DNA from: Paraburkholderia dioscoreae
GTDB taxonomy: Bacteria; Pseudomonadota; Gammaproteobacteria; Burkholderiales; Burkholderiaceae
Reading direction: 5' to 3'
NCBI RefSeq assembly: GCF_902459535.1
Contig: NZ_LR699554.1
Location: 3,100,001 to 3,164,000, forward strand
DNA: 64,000 nt
The position numbers and the translations under genes were made by a program. How positions within the stretch are numbered: position 1 is the stretch's first letter; every line of letters begins with the position of its first letter. Positions 54,849-63,921 of the stretch are shown here, one piece after another. The notes under the pieces are model-generated. The model searched no databases, was not told the origin of the DNA, and saw only the letters and a program-made list of their open reading frames with translations.

Positions 54849-55730
54849 TCACACGCGTTCGACGGCGGGTTCGCCGAATAGACCGACCGGCCGCGCAAGC
54901 AGGAAAAGCATGGCGAGCAGATAAGGAAACCAGTTTTCTATGCCGCCGCCGAGCAGGCTGCCCACATACACCTCGGCGAGCTTCTCCGACGCGCCGATCA
55001 GCAGACCGCCCACAATCGCCCCGCCGATCGACGAAAACCCGCCGATGATCAACACCGGCAGCGCCTTCAGCACGACCAGCGACAGCGAGAACTGCACGCC
55101 GAGCCGCGCGCCCCACAGCAGCCCCGCCACGAGGCTGACGAAGCCCGCCAGCGCCCAGACGATCGCCCAGACACGCGGCAGCCGTACGCCGATGGCCAGT
55201 GCCGCAAGTGGGTCGTCGGCGACCGCGCGCAGCGACAACCCGAGCCGCGTACGGTTGGTCAATAGCGAAAGGCCGATCACCAGCACGCCGGCGGTGGCCG
55301 CGGCAAAGATGTCGAACTGACTGATCATGATGCCGCCGACGTTCAGCGGCTTGTCGTCGATGCCCAGATCCAGTCCGTGCACCTGCGCGCCCCAGAACAG
55401 CTGCGCGGCACCTTCGAGAATGAAGCTCAGACCCAGGGTCGCCATGAACAGAACGATGGGCGGCCGGCTGACCAGCGGGCGCAGTACGAGACGGCCGATC
55501 AGCAAGGCAATCAGCACGAGCGCGCCGAGGGTCACGCCGAACGCGAGCACCGGCTTGACATGCCGCTCGACCAGGCTCACGTAGGTGAGCGCGCCGAACA
55601 GCACCATCGACCCCTGCGCGAAATTGAACACGCCGGACGCTTTATAGATCAGCACGAAACCGATCGCGACCATCGAATACATCACGCCCGCCAGCAAACC
55701 ACCTACGAGCACTTCGAGGAAAAATCCCAT
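54849..55730 (-). CDS. Liv-type ABC transporter permease (LivH)
   Basis: A 293-residue permease: LVGGLLAGVMYSMVAIGFVLIYKASGVFNFAQGSMVLFGAL at the start and GGFSSIGGAIVGGLLIGASEKLAEVYVGS near the C-terminus, as in LivH. About eight helices. It is 13 bp after livG and 8 bp before livM. Confidence 0.9.
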   Translation of the reverse strand: MGFFLEVLVGGLLAGVMYSMVAIGFVLIYKASGVFNFAQGSMVLFGALTYVSLVERHVKPVLAFGVTLGALVLIALLIGRLVLRPLVSRPPIVLFMATLGLSFILEGAAQLFWGAQVHGLDLGIDDKPLNVGGIMISQFDIFAAATAGVLVIGLSLLTNRTRLGLSLRAVADDPLAALAIGVRLPRVWAIVWALAGFVSLVAGLLWGARLGVQFSLSLVVLKALPVLIIGGFSSIGGAIVGGLLIGASEKLAEVYVGSLLGGGIENWFPYLLAMLFLLARPVGLFGEPAVERV

Positions 55731-55743
55731 AATCTCCAGTCTC

Positions 55744-56538
55744 TCAATGACGGGTGCCGAGATAGGCGGCGAGCACGTCCGGGTTGCTGCGGACCTCGGC
55801 GGGTGCGCCGTCGGCGATCTTCTTGCCGTAGTCGAGCACGACCACGTGATCCGACAGACCCATGACCACGCCGATGTCGTGCTCGATCAGCACCACGGTC
55901 ACGCCGAATTGCGTGTTGGCGTCGAGCACGTAGCCGGCCATGACGTGCTTTTCGTCGGCATTCATACCGGCCATCGGCTCGTCGAGCAGCAGCAGACGCG
56001 GCTCGGCGGCGAGGGCACGAGCCAGTTCAACGCGCTTCTGCACACCGTAAGGCAGCGTGCCGACAGTGGTGTGCCGATAACGCTGCAAGTCGAGCGCGTC
56101 GATCACCACCTCGGCATAGCTGCGTTGCACCGTTTCGTCGCTGCGCGCGCGGCCTACGTTCAAGGTCTGTTCGAGCCACGTGCTGCGCCGGTGCAGATTG
56201 CGGCCGGTGAGCACGTTGTCCAGGACGCTCATACGGCGAAACAGCGCGATGTTCTGGAACGTGCGCGCAATACCGCTATGCGCGGCGTGATACGGATTCA
56301 TCCGCCGATAGGCGTGGCCGTCGAAATGCACGCTGCCGCGCTGCGGCTGATAGACCCCGTTGATGACATTGAGCAGCGAGCTTTTGCCCGCGCCGTTCGG
56401 GCCGATCAATGCGCAGATTTCACCCGCGCGCACCGCGAAGCTGATATCGGTGATCGCGTTCACGCCTTTGAAAGACAGCGAGATGTGATCGAGCGATAAC
56501 AGCGCGTTGGAAGACGTAGTCATGGAATGTTCAGTCAT
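55744..56538 (-). CDS. Liv-type ABC transporter ATP-binding protein (LivG)
   Basis: A 264-residue ATPase: Walker A GPNGAGKSSL, signature LPYGVQKRVELARAL (the LivG variant of LSGGQ), Walker B LLLLDEPMAGMN and VVLIEHDIGVVMGL. An ATG five codons downstream is an alternative start. It begins 3 bp after the stop of the AMP-binding-like gene. Confidence 0.9.
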   Translation of the reverse strand: MTEHSMTTSSNALLSLDHISLSFKGVNAITDISFAVRAGEICALIGPNGAGKSSLLNVINGVYQPQRGSVHFDGHAYRRMNPYHAAHSGIARTFQNIALFRRMSVLDNVLTGRNLHRRSTWLEQTLNVGRARSDETVQRSYAEVVIDALDLQRYRHTTVGTLPYGVQKRVELARALAAEPRLLLLDEPMAGMNADEKHVMAGYVLDANTQFGVTVVLIEHDIGVVMGLSDHVVVLDYGKKIADGAPAEVRSNPDVLAAYLGTRH

Positions 56539-56541
56539 GCA

Positions 56542-57687
56542 TCAATACGCCGGTTGTTCCGCCGCGCCGTCCGCCGCGTGGCGCTGGTGTGCCGGTGCTT
56601 CACGCCGATGCTCGATGCGCCGCCACTCGCCGGTATCGGGCCACGCGCGCACGTCCACACGTAATGCGGCGAATAGCGCGGCGGTCGTCCCGTCGAGCGG
56701 CGGCCCGATGACGAGCGCCGCATGCGTGCGCGAAAAGCCGATTACTTCACGCAACGGCCGGCTGATGAACCACCACGTCAAGACGCGCAAAAGCGGGCCG
56801 CCCTGCCTGCGCTGCGCCCGGTTGATGAGGCGCCGCCGCCAGGAGCGTGCGCCCGGCAAACGGTCGTCGACGAGTTGAGCCACCCGCGCGTAGGTTTCGC
56901 GTGTGCCGGCCACCAGCGTCGGCGCAAGTTCGCGGCGATCGTTGTCGCGGGTCGCGAGCGACTCCGGAAAATTCAGGCGAAAGCCGCTCAGCAGCCAGGG
57001 CGCGATCAGGTAGCGCGCCTGAGAGGCAGCGGCGAATGCGCGTGCGGCAAACGCTTCGTCGTCCGCGCCCAGTTTCTCCGTGCCGACGAGCCGCTGCGCT
57101 TCCTGTGCCAGCGTCGCATGGGACAGACGCTGCGCGACGAGTTGCCGGTCAGCGTCGAGACGCACCAACGCGAAGGCGTCGTCGTGAGGTTGGGCAACGG
57201 AAGCGAAGCCGCCTTCATGCGGGATCGCCAGTGTGCGATAGTCGGTCACGGCGGGATGCGGGTGTGGCGTCAGATTGCGCGGGTTGGCGTCGATCACTCG
57301 CAAGCCTTCGTGCGCCAGCAAACGATCCACCTGGGTGTCGTCTTCGGCGAACACGAAGCGTGGGGCAAGATGCGTGAGAACGGCGCGCAACGCCTCATCG
57401 GAGAGGTGCGGGTCGAGCGGTATCGCCACGCCGCCGTTCCACTGCGCCGCGAGCGACAACAGCAACGCCTCCTCGCGCGGATGACTGACGAACAGCAGCG
57501 CGTCGCCCGCCGCAAAACCGCGTTGTGCGAGACCGGCTGCCAGCTGTTCGACCGCCGTAGCCACCTCGTGCCACGACAACGCGTGCCATGCGCCCAGCCG
57601 TTTATGGCGCAAGGCGACGGCATGCGGCCGGTGCTGCGCCTGATGGCGCAGCCAGTCCGGTAGCGTCGACGGCTGTGGGTTCGCCAT
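56542..57687 (-). CDS. truncated/degenerate AMP-binding (acyl-CoA synthetase-like) protein
   Basis: A 381-residue protein whose first about 150 residues match the N-terminus of AMP-forming acyl-CoA ligases (LPDWLRHQAQHRPHAVALRHKRLGAWHALSWHEVATAVEQLAAGLAQRGFAAGDALLFVSHPREEALLLSLAAQWNGGVAIPLDP). The ATP-binding loop that should read SGTTGxPKG is replaced by LDADRQLVAQRLSHATLAQEA. No adenylation core or C-terminal lid domain can be found. Ligase activity is therefore unlikely. Liv-type operons often carry a full AMP-binding gene at this place, so this looks like a reduced or repurposed relative. 3-bp gaps to both neighbours. Confidence 0.6.
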   Translation of the reverse strand: MANPQPSTLPDWLRHQAQHRPHAVALRHKRLGAWHALSWHEVATAVEQLAAGLAQRGFAAGDALLFVSHPREEALLLSLAAQWNGGVAIPLDPHLSDEALRAVLTHLAPRFVFAEDDTQVDRLLAHEGLRVIDANPRNLTPHPHPAVTDYRTLAIPHEGGFASVAQPHDDAFALVRLDADRQLVAQRLSHATLAQEAQRLVGTEKLGADDEAFAARAFAAASQARYLIAPWLLSGFRLNFPESLATRDNDRRELAPTLVAGTRETYARVAQLVDDRLPGARSWRRRLINRAQRRQGGPLLRVLTWWFISRPLREVIGFSRTHAALVIGPPLDGTTAALFAALRVDVRAWPDTGEWRRIEHRREAPAHQRHAADGAAEQPAY

Positions 57688-57689
57688 GA

Positions 57690-58793
57690 TCAGGCGGCTC
57701 TCGCCTGCTGCTTGCGTTCGAGCTCGCGCACCAGCGGCAGGACCCGTTTGCCGAAGTACTCCACTTCTTCGATGAAATGAAGGAAGCCGGTCAGCACGAG
57801 ATCCACGCCCACCGATTTCAATTCGACGATACGCTCGGCGATCTGCTGCGGCGTACCGATGAGATTGGTGCGGAAGCCGTCGTTGTATTGCACGAGGTCT
57901 TCGAAACTCGACCTGGCCCAATTGCCTTCACCTTCCGGCGATGCCTGGCCCGCCTGCTTGACGGCGTCGCCGAACGCATGCACGGCTTCGACGTGCGCGT
58001 GCCTGATGATGTCGGCGAGTACCGCCTGGGCTTCTTCTTCGGTATCGCGCGCGATCACGAACGCGTTCACGCCAATGCGCACCTTGTGATTGTTTTTGGT
58101 CGCCTTGGCCTGGATGTCGTCGATCTGGGTTTTCAGGTTCTCCGGAGTATTGCCGTTGGTGAAGTACCAGTCGGACACGCTGGCGGCGTTATCGCGCGCG
58201 GCACGTGAACTGCCGCCCTGGAAGATCTCCGGATGAGGCTTCTGGATCGGCTTGGGACTCAGCGTGTAATCGTTGAAGCGATAGAAGTCGCCCTTGAACG
58301 TGAAGTTGTCCTGCGTCCAGATGCCTTTGAGCGCCTGAATGAATTCTTTTGAACGGCGATAGCGTTCATCGTGTTCGAGCCACGGCTCGCCGATCGCCGT
58401 GAACTCTCCCTTGAACCAGCCGCTTACCACGTTGATCGCAATGCGGCCATTTGAAATATGGTCGATCGTGGCCAGTTGTTTGGCGACAACAGCGGGGTGC
58501 CACGGGCCCGGCAAAATCGCCGCCAGGACTTTGAGTCTGGTCGTTGCGTGCAACAGGGCCTGACTGAACGAAACCGACTCATGCTGAAATTCGGCACCGT
58601 AGCCGGCAGTGAAACGGATCTGGCTCAGCGCGTATTCGAACCCGGCCTGTTCAGCGGTCTGCGCGAGTTTCTCGTTGTACTCGAGACTCCAGTCGGTGCG
58701 CTGTTCGATCGTGCTGACGACAAGGCCGCCGCTGACATTGGGCACCCAGTAGGCGAACTTGACGGCGTCGTCGTGAGAGTGGTTCTGGCTCAT
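57690..58793 (-). CDS. sfnG: dimethylsulfone monooxygenase (FMNH2-dependent, SfnG)
   Basis: A 367-residue bacterial-luciferase-like monooxygenase: FAYWVPNVSGGLVVSTIEQRTDW, LAAILPGPWHPAVVAKQLATIDHISNGRIAINVVSGWFKGEFTAIGEPWLEHDERYRRSKEFIQALKGIW, EIFQGGSSRAARDNAASVSDWYFTNGNTPE. These match SfnG/SsuD-type enzymes and most specifically SfnG. It converts dimethylsulfone to methanesulfinate using reduced FMN from the adjacent msuE product. The gene follows msuE by 27 bp. Confidence 0.9.
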   Translation of the reverse strand: MSQNHSHDDAVKFAYWVPNVSGGLVVSTIEQRTDWSLEYNEKLAQTAEQAGFEYALSQIRFTAGYGAEFQHESVSFSQALLHATTRLKVLAAILPGPWHPAVVAKQLATIDHISNGRIAINVVSGWFKGEFTAIGEPWLEHDERYRRSKEFIQALKGIWTQDNFTFKGDFYRFNDYTLSPKPIQKPHPEIFQGGSSRAARDNAASVSDWYFTNGNTPENLKTQIDDIQAKATKNNHKVRIGVNAFVIARDTEEEAQAVLADIIRHAHVEAVHAFGDAVKQAGQASPEGEGNWARSSFEDLVQYNDGFRTNLIGTPQQIAERIVELKSVGVDLVLTGFLHFIEEVEYFGKRVLPLVRELERKQQARAA

Positions 58794-58820
58794 GGTGGTC
58801 CTGATGATTGAGTGAAGGGT

Positions 58821-59402
58821 TTATGCAGCCGCTGTTGCGGCTCGCGGAAACGAAGCGGGCAGGCGGCCCGCGTGCAGCCACGGCAGCGCGCGCGACACCG
58901 CCAGTTGAATGCGCTCCTCCAGTGCAGGATTGGAAATCGCATAGCCGCTGAAATCGGCCTCGGACGCATACACGCCGATCGGCAGCGTGCGTGCCTGAAA
59001 GAAGCTGAACAGCGGACGTAACTGATGATCGATGACGAGCGCGTGACGATCGCTGCCGCCGGTTGCCGCGAGCAGAACCGGCACATCGAACAGCGCCTCG
59101 TGATGCACGAGATCGAACAGATGCTTGAAAAGTCCCATATACGACGCCCGATAGACCGGGCTCGCCGCGATCAGCAAGTCGGCCGATTCAATCGCCTCGA
59201 TGTGTGCTTCGACGTCAGCCGGGACGTGCGCGCGACGAACCGCGCCGGCGAGACCCGGCGCAATCTCACCGAGCTCGATGAGGTGCGTGTCGACTGGCAC
59301 CGCGTCGCCGAGTGCGGCGAGCACACGTTCGACCACCACCAGAGTGCGTGACGGCCGCTGCAATCCACCGGAGACCGCGACCACTTTCAATCTGTTGCTC
59401 AT
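58821..59402 (-). CDS. msuE: NAD(P)H-dependent FMN reductase (MsuE)
   Basis: A 193-residue flavodoxin-like reductase: VVAVSGGLQRPSRTLVVVERVLAAL, ADLLIAASPVYRASYMGLFKHLFDLVHHEALFDVPVLLAATGGSDRHALVIDHQLRPLFSFFQA, the pattern of MsuE/SsuE. It supplies FMNH2 to SfnG. AAGGA precedes the ATG at 59402. First gene of the leftward operon behind a sigma-54-like promoter. Confidence 0.9.
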   Translation of the reverse strand: MSNRLKVVAVSGGLQRPSRTLVVVERVLAALGDAVPVDTHLIELGEIAPGLAGAVRRAHVPADVEAHIEAIESADLLIAASPVYRASYMGLFKHLFDLVHHEALFDVPVLLAATGGSDRHALVIDHQLRPLFSFFQARTLPIGVYASEADFSGYAISNPALEERIQLAVSRALPWLHAGRLPASFPRAATAAA

Positions 59403-59453
59403 TCGAACAATCCTTTCAATCGATAGCGAATTAATCGGGACTGCAGCCTGTTT

Positions 59454-59469
59454 AGCGAAGACCATGCCA
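59454..59469 (-). promoter_or_regulatory. candidate sigma-54 promoter of the msuE-sfnG-liv operon
   Basis: On the minus strand TGGCATGGTCTTCGCT matches the -24/-12 consensus TGGCACG-N4-TTGCW with two mismatches and the exact 10-bp GG-to-GC spacing. Transcription would start about 40 bp before msuE. The adjacent sigma-54 activator gene of SfnR type makes this site plausible. Confidence 0.6.
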
Positions 59470-59941
59470 TCCGGTTTTTCGCGGACGCACGCTGCCCGGG
59501 ACGAGCAGGCCGATTTAACCGGATTGCGCGCCAAACCAAAGGGCATAACCGTTTGAGAATGTTGGCCGGCCGCATATCGCGATGGCATGGAACCATTGCA
59601 GCCTGACGTATGAAGCTGGTGAAGCAATATGGCCTCAGCGCTGCTGCTGGAGCAGCAGCGCCGGGTGTCGAATACACGCATGCAGGTGTTCAGTATTCCG
59701 ACATGTATGCCTCCCCGAGTAGCTCCATGCCGGAATGCTGATGCAGAGGCAGCATCCATAACGACGCTGCTGCGTAATCAGCAATTCGACTTTGGTTACC
59801 ACAACAAAATGCATCCGAAGTTGCGGCAGATCGTCAGAATACGTCTCTCAGGAAGCAACTCTGAGCGACGCCGTTCCACATCCATCGGCCGACACATGAT
59901 GGTCCACGCCCGCCAGCAGCACAGCGAGTGTCTTTATCCCT
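59470..59941. other. divergent intergenic region of the sulfone locus
   Basis: A gene-free stretch of 472 bp between the msuE promoter and the SfnB-like gene, expected to hold activator binding sites. A CGCTGCTGCTGGAGCAGCAGCG inverted repeat (59639-59660) is visible. I see no convincing protein frame and only weak sigma-54 matches in the rightward direction. Confidence 0.4.
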
Positions 59942-61171
59942 ATGAATTCGACCTACCTACTGCCGGACGCCCCGGCATCCCTGCTATCGGGCACAGAGAC
60001 AGCCCCGATGACTGAAACACCGCTGCGGATCGCGCAGCGGCTCGCGGTGTCGTTTGCCACGACGGCCGCCGAGCGCGACGCGCAGGGCGGAACACCGAAA
60101 GCCGAACGCGACGCACTGCGCGCCAGCGGTCTGCTCGCCATGAGCATTCCCGTAGCGCACGGCGGTCTCGGTGCGAACTGGCGGCAGACTCTGGACGTGA
60201 TACGCACGCTTGGCCGTGCCGACAGTTCGCTCGGCCACGTCTTCGGCTTTCATCATCTGATGCTGGCGACCGTGCGGCTGTTCGGCTCGCCGCCGCAGTG
60301 GCGCGCGTGGTTCGAGCAGACTGCCCGCCATCAATGGTTCTGGGGGAACGCGCTAAATCCGCTCGATGAACGGGCCGTCAGCCACTCGTACGCGGATTGG
60401 CGGGAGTTCACTGGACAGAAGAGCTTCTGCTCCGGCGCGCTCGATTCCGAAATGCTGATCGCGTCCGCGCGGGACGCCGGGACAGGAACGTTGCTGGTCG
60501 CGGCAGTACCGACCGGGCGCACAGGTATCTCTGTCGCGGAGGACTGGAATAACATCGGTCAGCGGCAAACGGATAGCGGCACGGTGACGCTGGAAAAGGT
60601 GCGAGTGGAGAATCACGAGATTCTGACCGACCCTGGGCCATTGTCGACGCCGTTTGCGTGCCTGCGTCCGTTGCTCGCGCAATTGATCCTGACGAATATC
60701 TATCTCAGCATCGGCGAAAGCGCATTCAACGATGCCCGCCACTACACATTGCATGAGGCGCGTCCGTGGCATGCGTCCGGCGTGCAAACCACTTCAGCGG
60801 ATCCTTATATTCTCGGCCAGTACGGTGAGTTCTGGGCGGGCCTCGAAGCGGCGCGATTATTGACCGACCGCGCCGCCGATCGCTTCGACGCCGCGTGGAG
60901 CGAGCAGGATGCGCTGACCGATGCCGAGCGCGGCGAAGTCGCATTGGCGGTCGCCACGGCCAAAGTCGCCGCCACTGAAATCGGGCTCCATATCTGTACC
61001 CGCATGTTCGACGTAGCCGGCGCGCGCGCGACGCATGGCGCACTGAGGCTGGACCGCCACTGGCGAAACTTGCGCACCCATACGCTCCACGACCCCCTCG
61101 CCTACAAGCTTAGAGAAATCGGCGAATGGGCCCTGACGCAACGATATCCGACGCCGAGCTTCTACTCATGA
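59942..61171 (+). CDS. SfnB family sulfur acquisition oxidoreductase (acyl-CoA dehydrogenase fold)
   Basis: A 409-residue flavoenzyme of the DszC/SfnB branch of the acyl-CoA dehydrogenase fold: [85 protein letters not shown], and the C-terminal [28 protein letters not shown]. Such enzymes act on organosulfur compounds using flavin, not on acyl-CoA. Start could also be ATG 60008. Its stop overlaps the sigma-54 activator start (ATGA). Confidence 0.85.
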   Translation: MNSTYLLPDAPASLLSGTETAPMTETPLRIAQRLAVSFATTAAERDAQGGTPKAERDALRASGLLAMSIPVAHGGLGANWRQTLDVIRTLGRADSSLGHVFGFHHLMLATVRLFGSPPQWRAWFEQTARHQWFWGNALNPLDERAVSHSYADWREFTGQKSFCSGALDSEMLIASARDAGTGTLLVAAVPTGRTGISVAEDWNNIGQRQTDSGTVTLEKVRVENHEILTDPGPLSTPFACLRPLLAQLILTNIYLSIGESAFNDARHYTLHEARPWHASGVQTTSADPYILGQYGEFWAGLEAARLLTDRAADRFDAAWSEQDALTDAERGEVALAVATAKVAATEIGLHICTRMFDVAGARATHGALRLDRHWRNLRTHTLHDPLAYKLREIGEWALTQRYPTPSFYS

Positions 61172-62283
61172 ACTATTCACTCAATCACGGGATAACGGAC
61201 AGGCCAACCGTAGTGCGAACCGATGCGCCGCCGTTGCTGACCATGCCCGACAAGCGTGCGCTGACCACCTCCATTCGCGCCACGGCACAGGTCTTCTCGG
61301 ACCCGCAATCGCTGGCACTGCTCGAACGGATTCGCATGGTGGCGCCGAGCGACGCCAACGTGCTCGTGATCGGCGAAACCGGTACCGGCAAGGAACTGGT
61401 TGCGCGCCACGTGCATAACCTCAGTGCCCGCAAGGACGGGCCGTTCGTGGCGGTCAACTGCGGCGCGTTTTCCGAGTCGCTGGTGGAAAGCGAATTGTTC
61501 GGCCACGAGAAAGGTGCGTTCACCGGCGCGTTCTGCGCGAAACCCGGCTGGTTCGAAGCGGCCAACGGCGGCACGCTGTTTCTGGACGAAATCGGCGATC
61601 TGCCGCTCTCGATGCAGGTCAAACTGCTGCGCGTGCTGCAGGAGCGGGAGATCGTGCGGCTCGGCTCACGCAGGAGCATTCCGATCGACGTACGCGTTCT
61701 GGCCGCCACCAATGTGCATCTTCAGGACGCGGTGGCGGCGGGACATTTCCGGGAGGACCTGTTCTATCGCCTGAACGTCGTGCATCTGGCGGTGCCTACG
61801 TTGCGCGACCGGCCCGGCGATATCTTGCCGCTCGCCCGGTATTTCATAGAAGAGTACCGGAACCGCCTGGGCTACGGCCCTGTCGGCATCGAACCGCGCG
61901 CCGAGCGCAAGCTGCTCGCGCATAGCTGGCCCGGCAACATTCGCGAGCTTGAAAACGTCATCCATTACGCGTTACTGGTGTGCCGCAGCGATTCGCTCGG
62001 CGAGGGCGATCTGCAGATCTCGTCCTTCGGAACGCATGCGCCGCGACGCACAGCCAGCGAGCCGGTTTCGACTACACCGCTTGAAGGATTGGAGGAGGCG
62101 TTGCGTCATCTTTTCGGTAACGCGGAAGGCAACCTGTTCGAACAGATCGAAGATACCGTCATGCGTGTGGCGTTCGACTTCTGCTACCGGAATCAGATTC
62201 AGGCGGCACGACTGCTGGGCATCAGCCGCAACGTGCTGCGGGCACGCCTGATTCGCGCCAAACAGATTTCGGCGCAGAAATAG
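61168..62283 (+). CDS. sigma-54-dependent transcriptional regulator (SfnR-like)
   Basis: A 371-residue activator without an N-terminal receiver domain. The AAA+ domain has Walker [16 protein letters not shown], the sigma-54 contact loop GAFTGAFC, Walker [13 protein letters not shown] and the arginine-finger region [24 protein letters not shown]-terminal Fis-type helix-turn-helix ([25 protein letters not shown]) binds DNA. This domain plan fits SfnR, which activates dimethylsulfone genes under sulfate limitation. Coupled to the SfnB-like gene by ATGA. Confidence 0.88.
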   Translation: MNYSLNHGITDRPTVVRTDAPPLLTMPDKRALTTSIRATAQVFSDPQSLALLERIRMVAPSDANVLVIGETGTGKELVARHVHNLSARKDGPFVAVNCGAFSESLVESELFGHEKGAFTGAFCAKPGWFEAANGGTLFLDEIGDLPLSMQVKLLRVLQEREIVRLGSRRSIPIDVRVLAATNVHLQDAVAAGHFREDLFYRLNVVHLAVPTLRDRPGDILPLARYFIEEYRNRLGYGPVGIEPRAERKLLAHSWPGNIRELENVIHYALLVCRSDSLGEGDLQISSFGTHAPRRTASEPVSTTPLEGLEEALRHLFGNAEGNLFEQIEDTVMRVAFDFCYRNQIQAARLLGISRNVLRARLIRAKQISAQK

Positions 62284-62400
62284 GCGCAATTGCATCTGGC
62301 GGGGCCGATACGTCATTTTCTGCACCGTTGAACCGATAAGCGAGCCGACCGTAAGACCGGCCCACATGACACTGCGTGCTAACCGCGAAACCGGATCAGA

Positions 62401-63642
62401 TCACACTGCTCTGCTGTTGCCGATCTGCCAGACGAAGGGCGGCTCCTTGCCATTGATTTCCCAGTCACCAATGATCCGTTCCTTGTAGATAAGCGGATTG
62501 TGCGATGCCGCTGTGCGTGCGTTCCGCCAGTGCCGGTCCAATAGTTTGCTTTCGCTGACGCCCGACGCGCCGAGCGCATTGAACAGATCGGTCGTCGCCT
62601 GAAGAATCAGACCTGCCACAGCCACCTGCGCCTTTGCGGATTCTATTTCGGCCGCCACGTTTGCAGCCTGTTCGGCCTCACGGTCCGCGCCGAAGCGGGC
62701 TTCGTACGCTCTTTGCGACGGCTCTGCCGCGCGCACTGCCGCAGCCTCCGCAGCGTACACGCGCGCCGCGATCTGCCCCACCACCTGCTGAACCTGAACG
62801 TCTTCGCTAACGCGTGGCGCGTTGCCGTGGCTATAGATCCGGGTGCGATTGCGCACCTCACGCGAGATGTCACGCAATGCCGCGCGTCCCGTACCCGCGA
62901 TCACGGCGATCAGTACGAGTTGATAGAACGCCGTCTGGTATTTGAAGCGCGTAGAGAAGTCGATGATGTTCTCTTCTTCGACCACGGCGTTTTCAAACAC
63001 GGAGGTCCCGCTTCCGGTGGTACGTTGGCCAAATCCGTCCCAATCGTCGCTTTGTTTGACGCCGGCCTGATGCGTATTCACTGCGGCGATGACATCCGCG
63101 CCGTTGTCGTCGCGCTGCGCGTAGACGTCGATCCAGTCGGCAAAGATGCTCCCCGTGCTGTAATACTTGGTTCCGTTGACGACCCATTGGTTGCCGCGGC
63201 GCGAGACGCGCGTGATGACGTCGCCTATCTTGACTTCGCCGACTTCGGTCCACGCATTGCCGACTATTTCACCCGCTACGAAGCGCTGGAGCCATTTGTC
63301 CCGCGCCGCGCCGGGCGCGGCATTAATCCTGTCCTCGACGAAAGCGAAATGGCCGCGCAACGCCTGCGGCAGACTCGAGTCGGCCTCGGCCAGTTCGATC
63401 AGTAGCTGCACGAGTTGCGGAAGCGTCGCGCCGGCGCCGCCGTACTCGATCGGTACTCTGACCGCGCCGAAGCCGGCAGCCTTCAGCCAGGCAATCTGCT
63501 CGTGCGGCAATGCGAGAGTGCGTTCGCGTTCGAGCGCGCCTTCTGCAATCCGGTTGAAGATGGGGCGGAATCTGGCGGCCAGCTGTTCATAGTCGGTACC
63601 GCGTGAAAGTGGCGATGTTTCGTGTTGGTTTCGTGCTGTCAT
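62401..63642 (-). CDS. SfnB/DszC-like flavin monooxygenase (acyl-CoA dehydrogenase fold)
   Basis: A 413-residue enzyme related to the one at 59942: AGFGAVRVPIEYGGAGATLPQLVQLLIELAEADSSLPQALRGHFAFVED, GNAWTEVGEVKIGDVITRVSRRGNQWVVNGTKYYSTGSIFADWIDVYAQRD, and the ending LLDRHWRNARTAASHNPLIYKERIIGDWEING. The DszC-like C-terminus and sulfur context suggest N- or S-oxygenation or desulfurisation of an organosulfur compound. GGAGC precedes the ATG at 63642. It converges with the activator gene. Confidence 0.85.
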   Translation of the reverse strand: MTARNQHETSPLSRGTDYEQLAARFRPIFNRIAEGALERERTLALPHEQIAWLKAAGFGAVRVPIEYGGAGATLPQLVQLLIELAEADSSLPQALRGHFAFVEDRINAAPGAARDKWLQRFVAGEIVGNAWTEVGEVKIGDVITRVSRRGNQWVVNGTKYYSTGSIFADWIDVYAQRDDNGADVIAAVNTHQAGVKQSDDWDGFGQRTTGSGTSVFENAVVEEENIIDFSTRFKYQTAFYQLVLIAVIAGTGRAALRDISREVRNRTRIYSHGNAPRVSEDVQVQQVVGQIAARVYAAEAAAVRAAEPSQRAYEARFGADREAEQAANVAAEIESAKAQVAVAGLILQATTDLFNALGASGVSESKLLDRHWRNARTAASHNPLIYKERIIGDWEINGKEPPFVWQIGNSRAV

Positions 63643-63921
63643 GCGCCAGCTCCAAGGTCGATGTGTGGAATGAGGCGGAGCGATCCGGCTCCCGTCATGA
63701 AGAACAGAGAGCACAAGATATGCCATCGCGCTAACCGTCTATCGGCCTTGATGAATGAGGAGAGCAAAGAATTTTCGCTGCTGGCGCCGAAGCAGTGTGC
63801 TGGTGAACTGCTTGCTTGGGAGCAGCGCACAGCGTTGTAGCGCCGGCTTGTCCGCTGAAGCTCGAACCACTGGTTGGCCGCCGCAGCGTGGCAGATGTCT
63901 GCGCGGAGGCCCGACATGGCT

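Noticed and set aside
59583..59600. TGGCATGGAACCATTGCA as a rightward sigma-54 promoter for the SfnB-like gene
   Set aside because: The spacing between the GG and GC elements is 12 bp where 10 is required. No better rightward match was found in this gap.
63801..63816. TGGTGAACTGCTTGCT as a plus-strand sigma-54 promoter
   Set aside because: The spacing and TTGCT are good but the -24 element is poor. No rightward gene follows, since both flanking genes run leftward.
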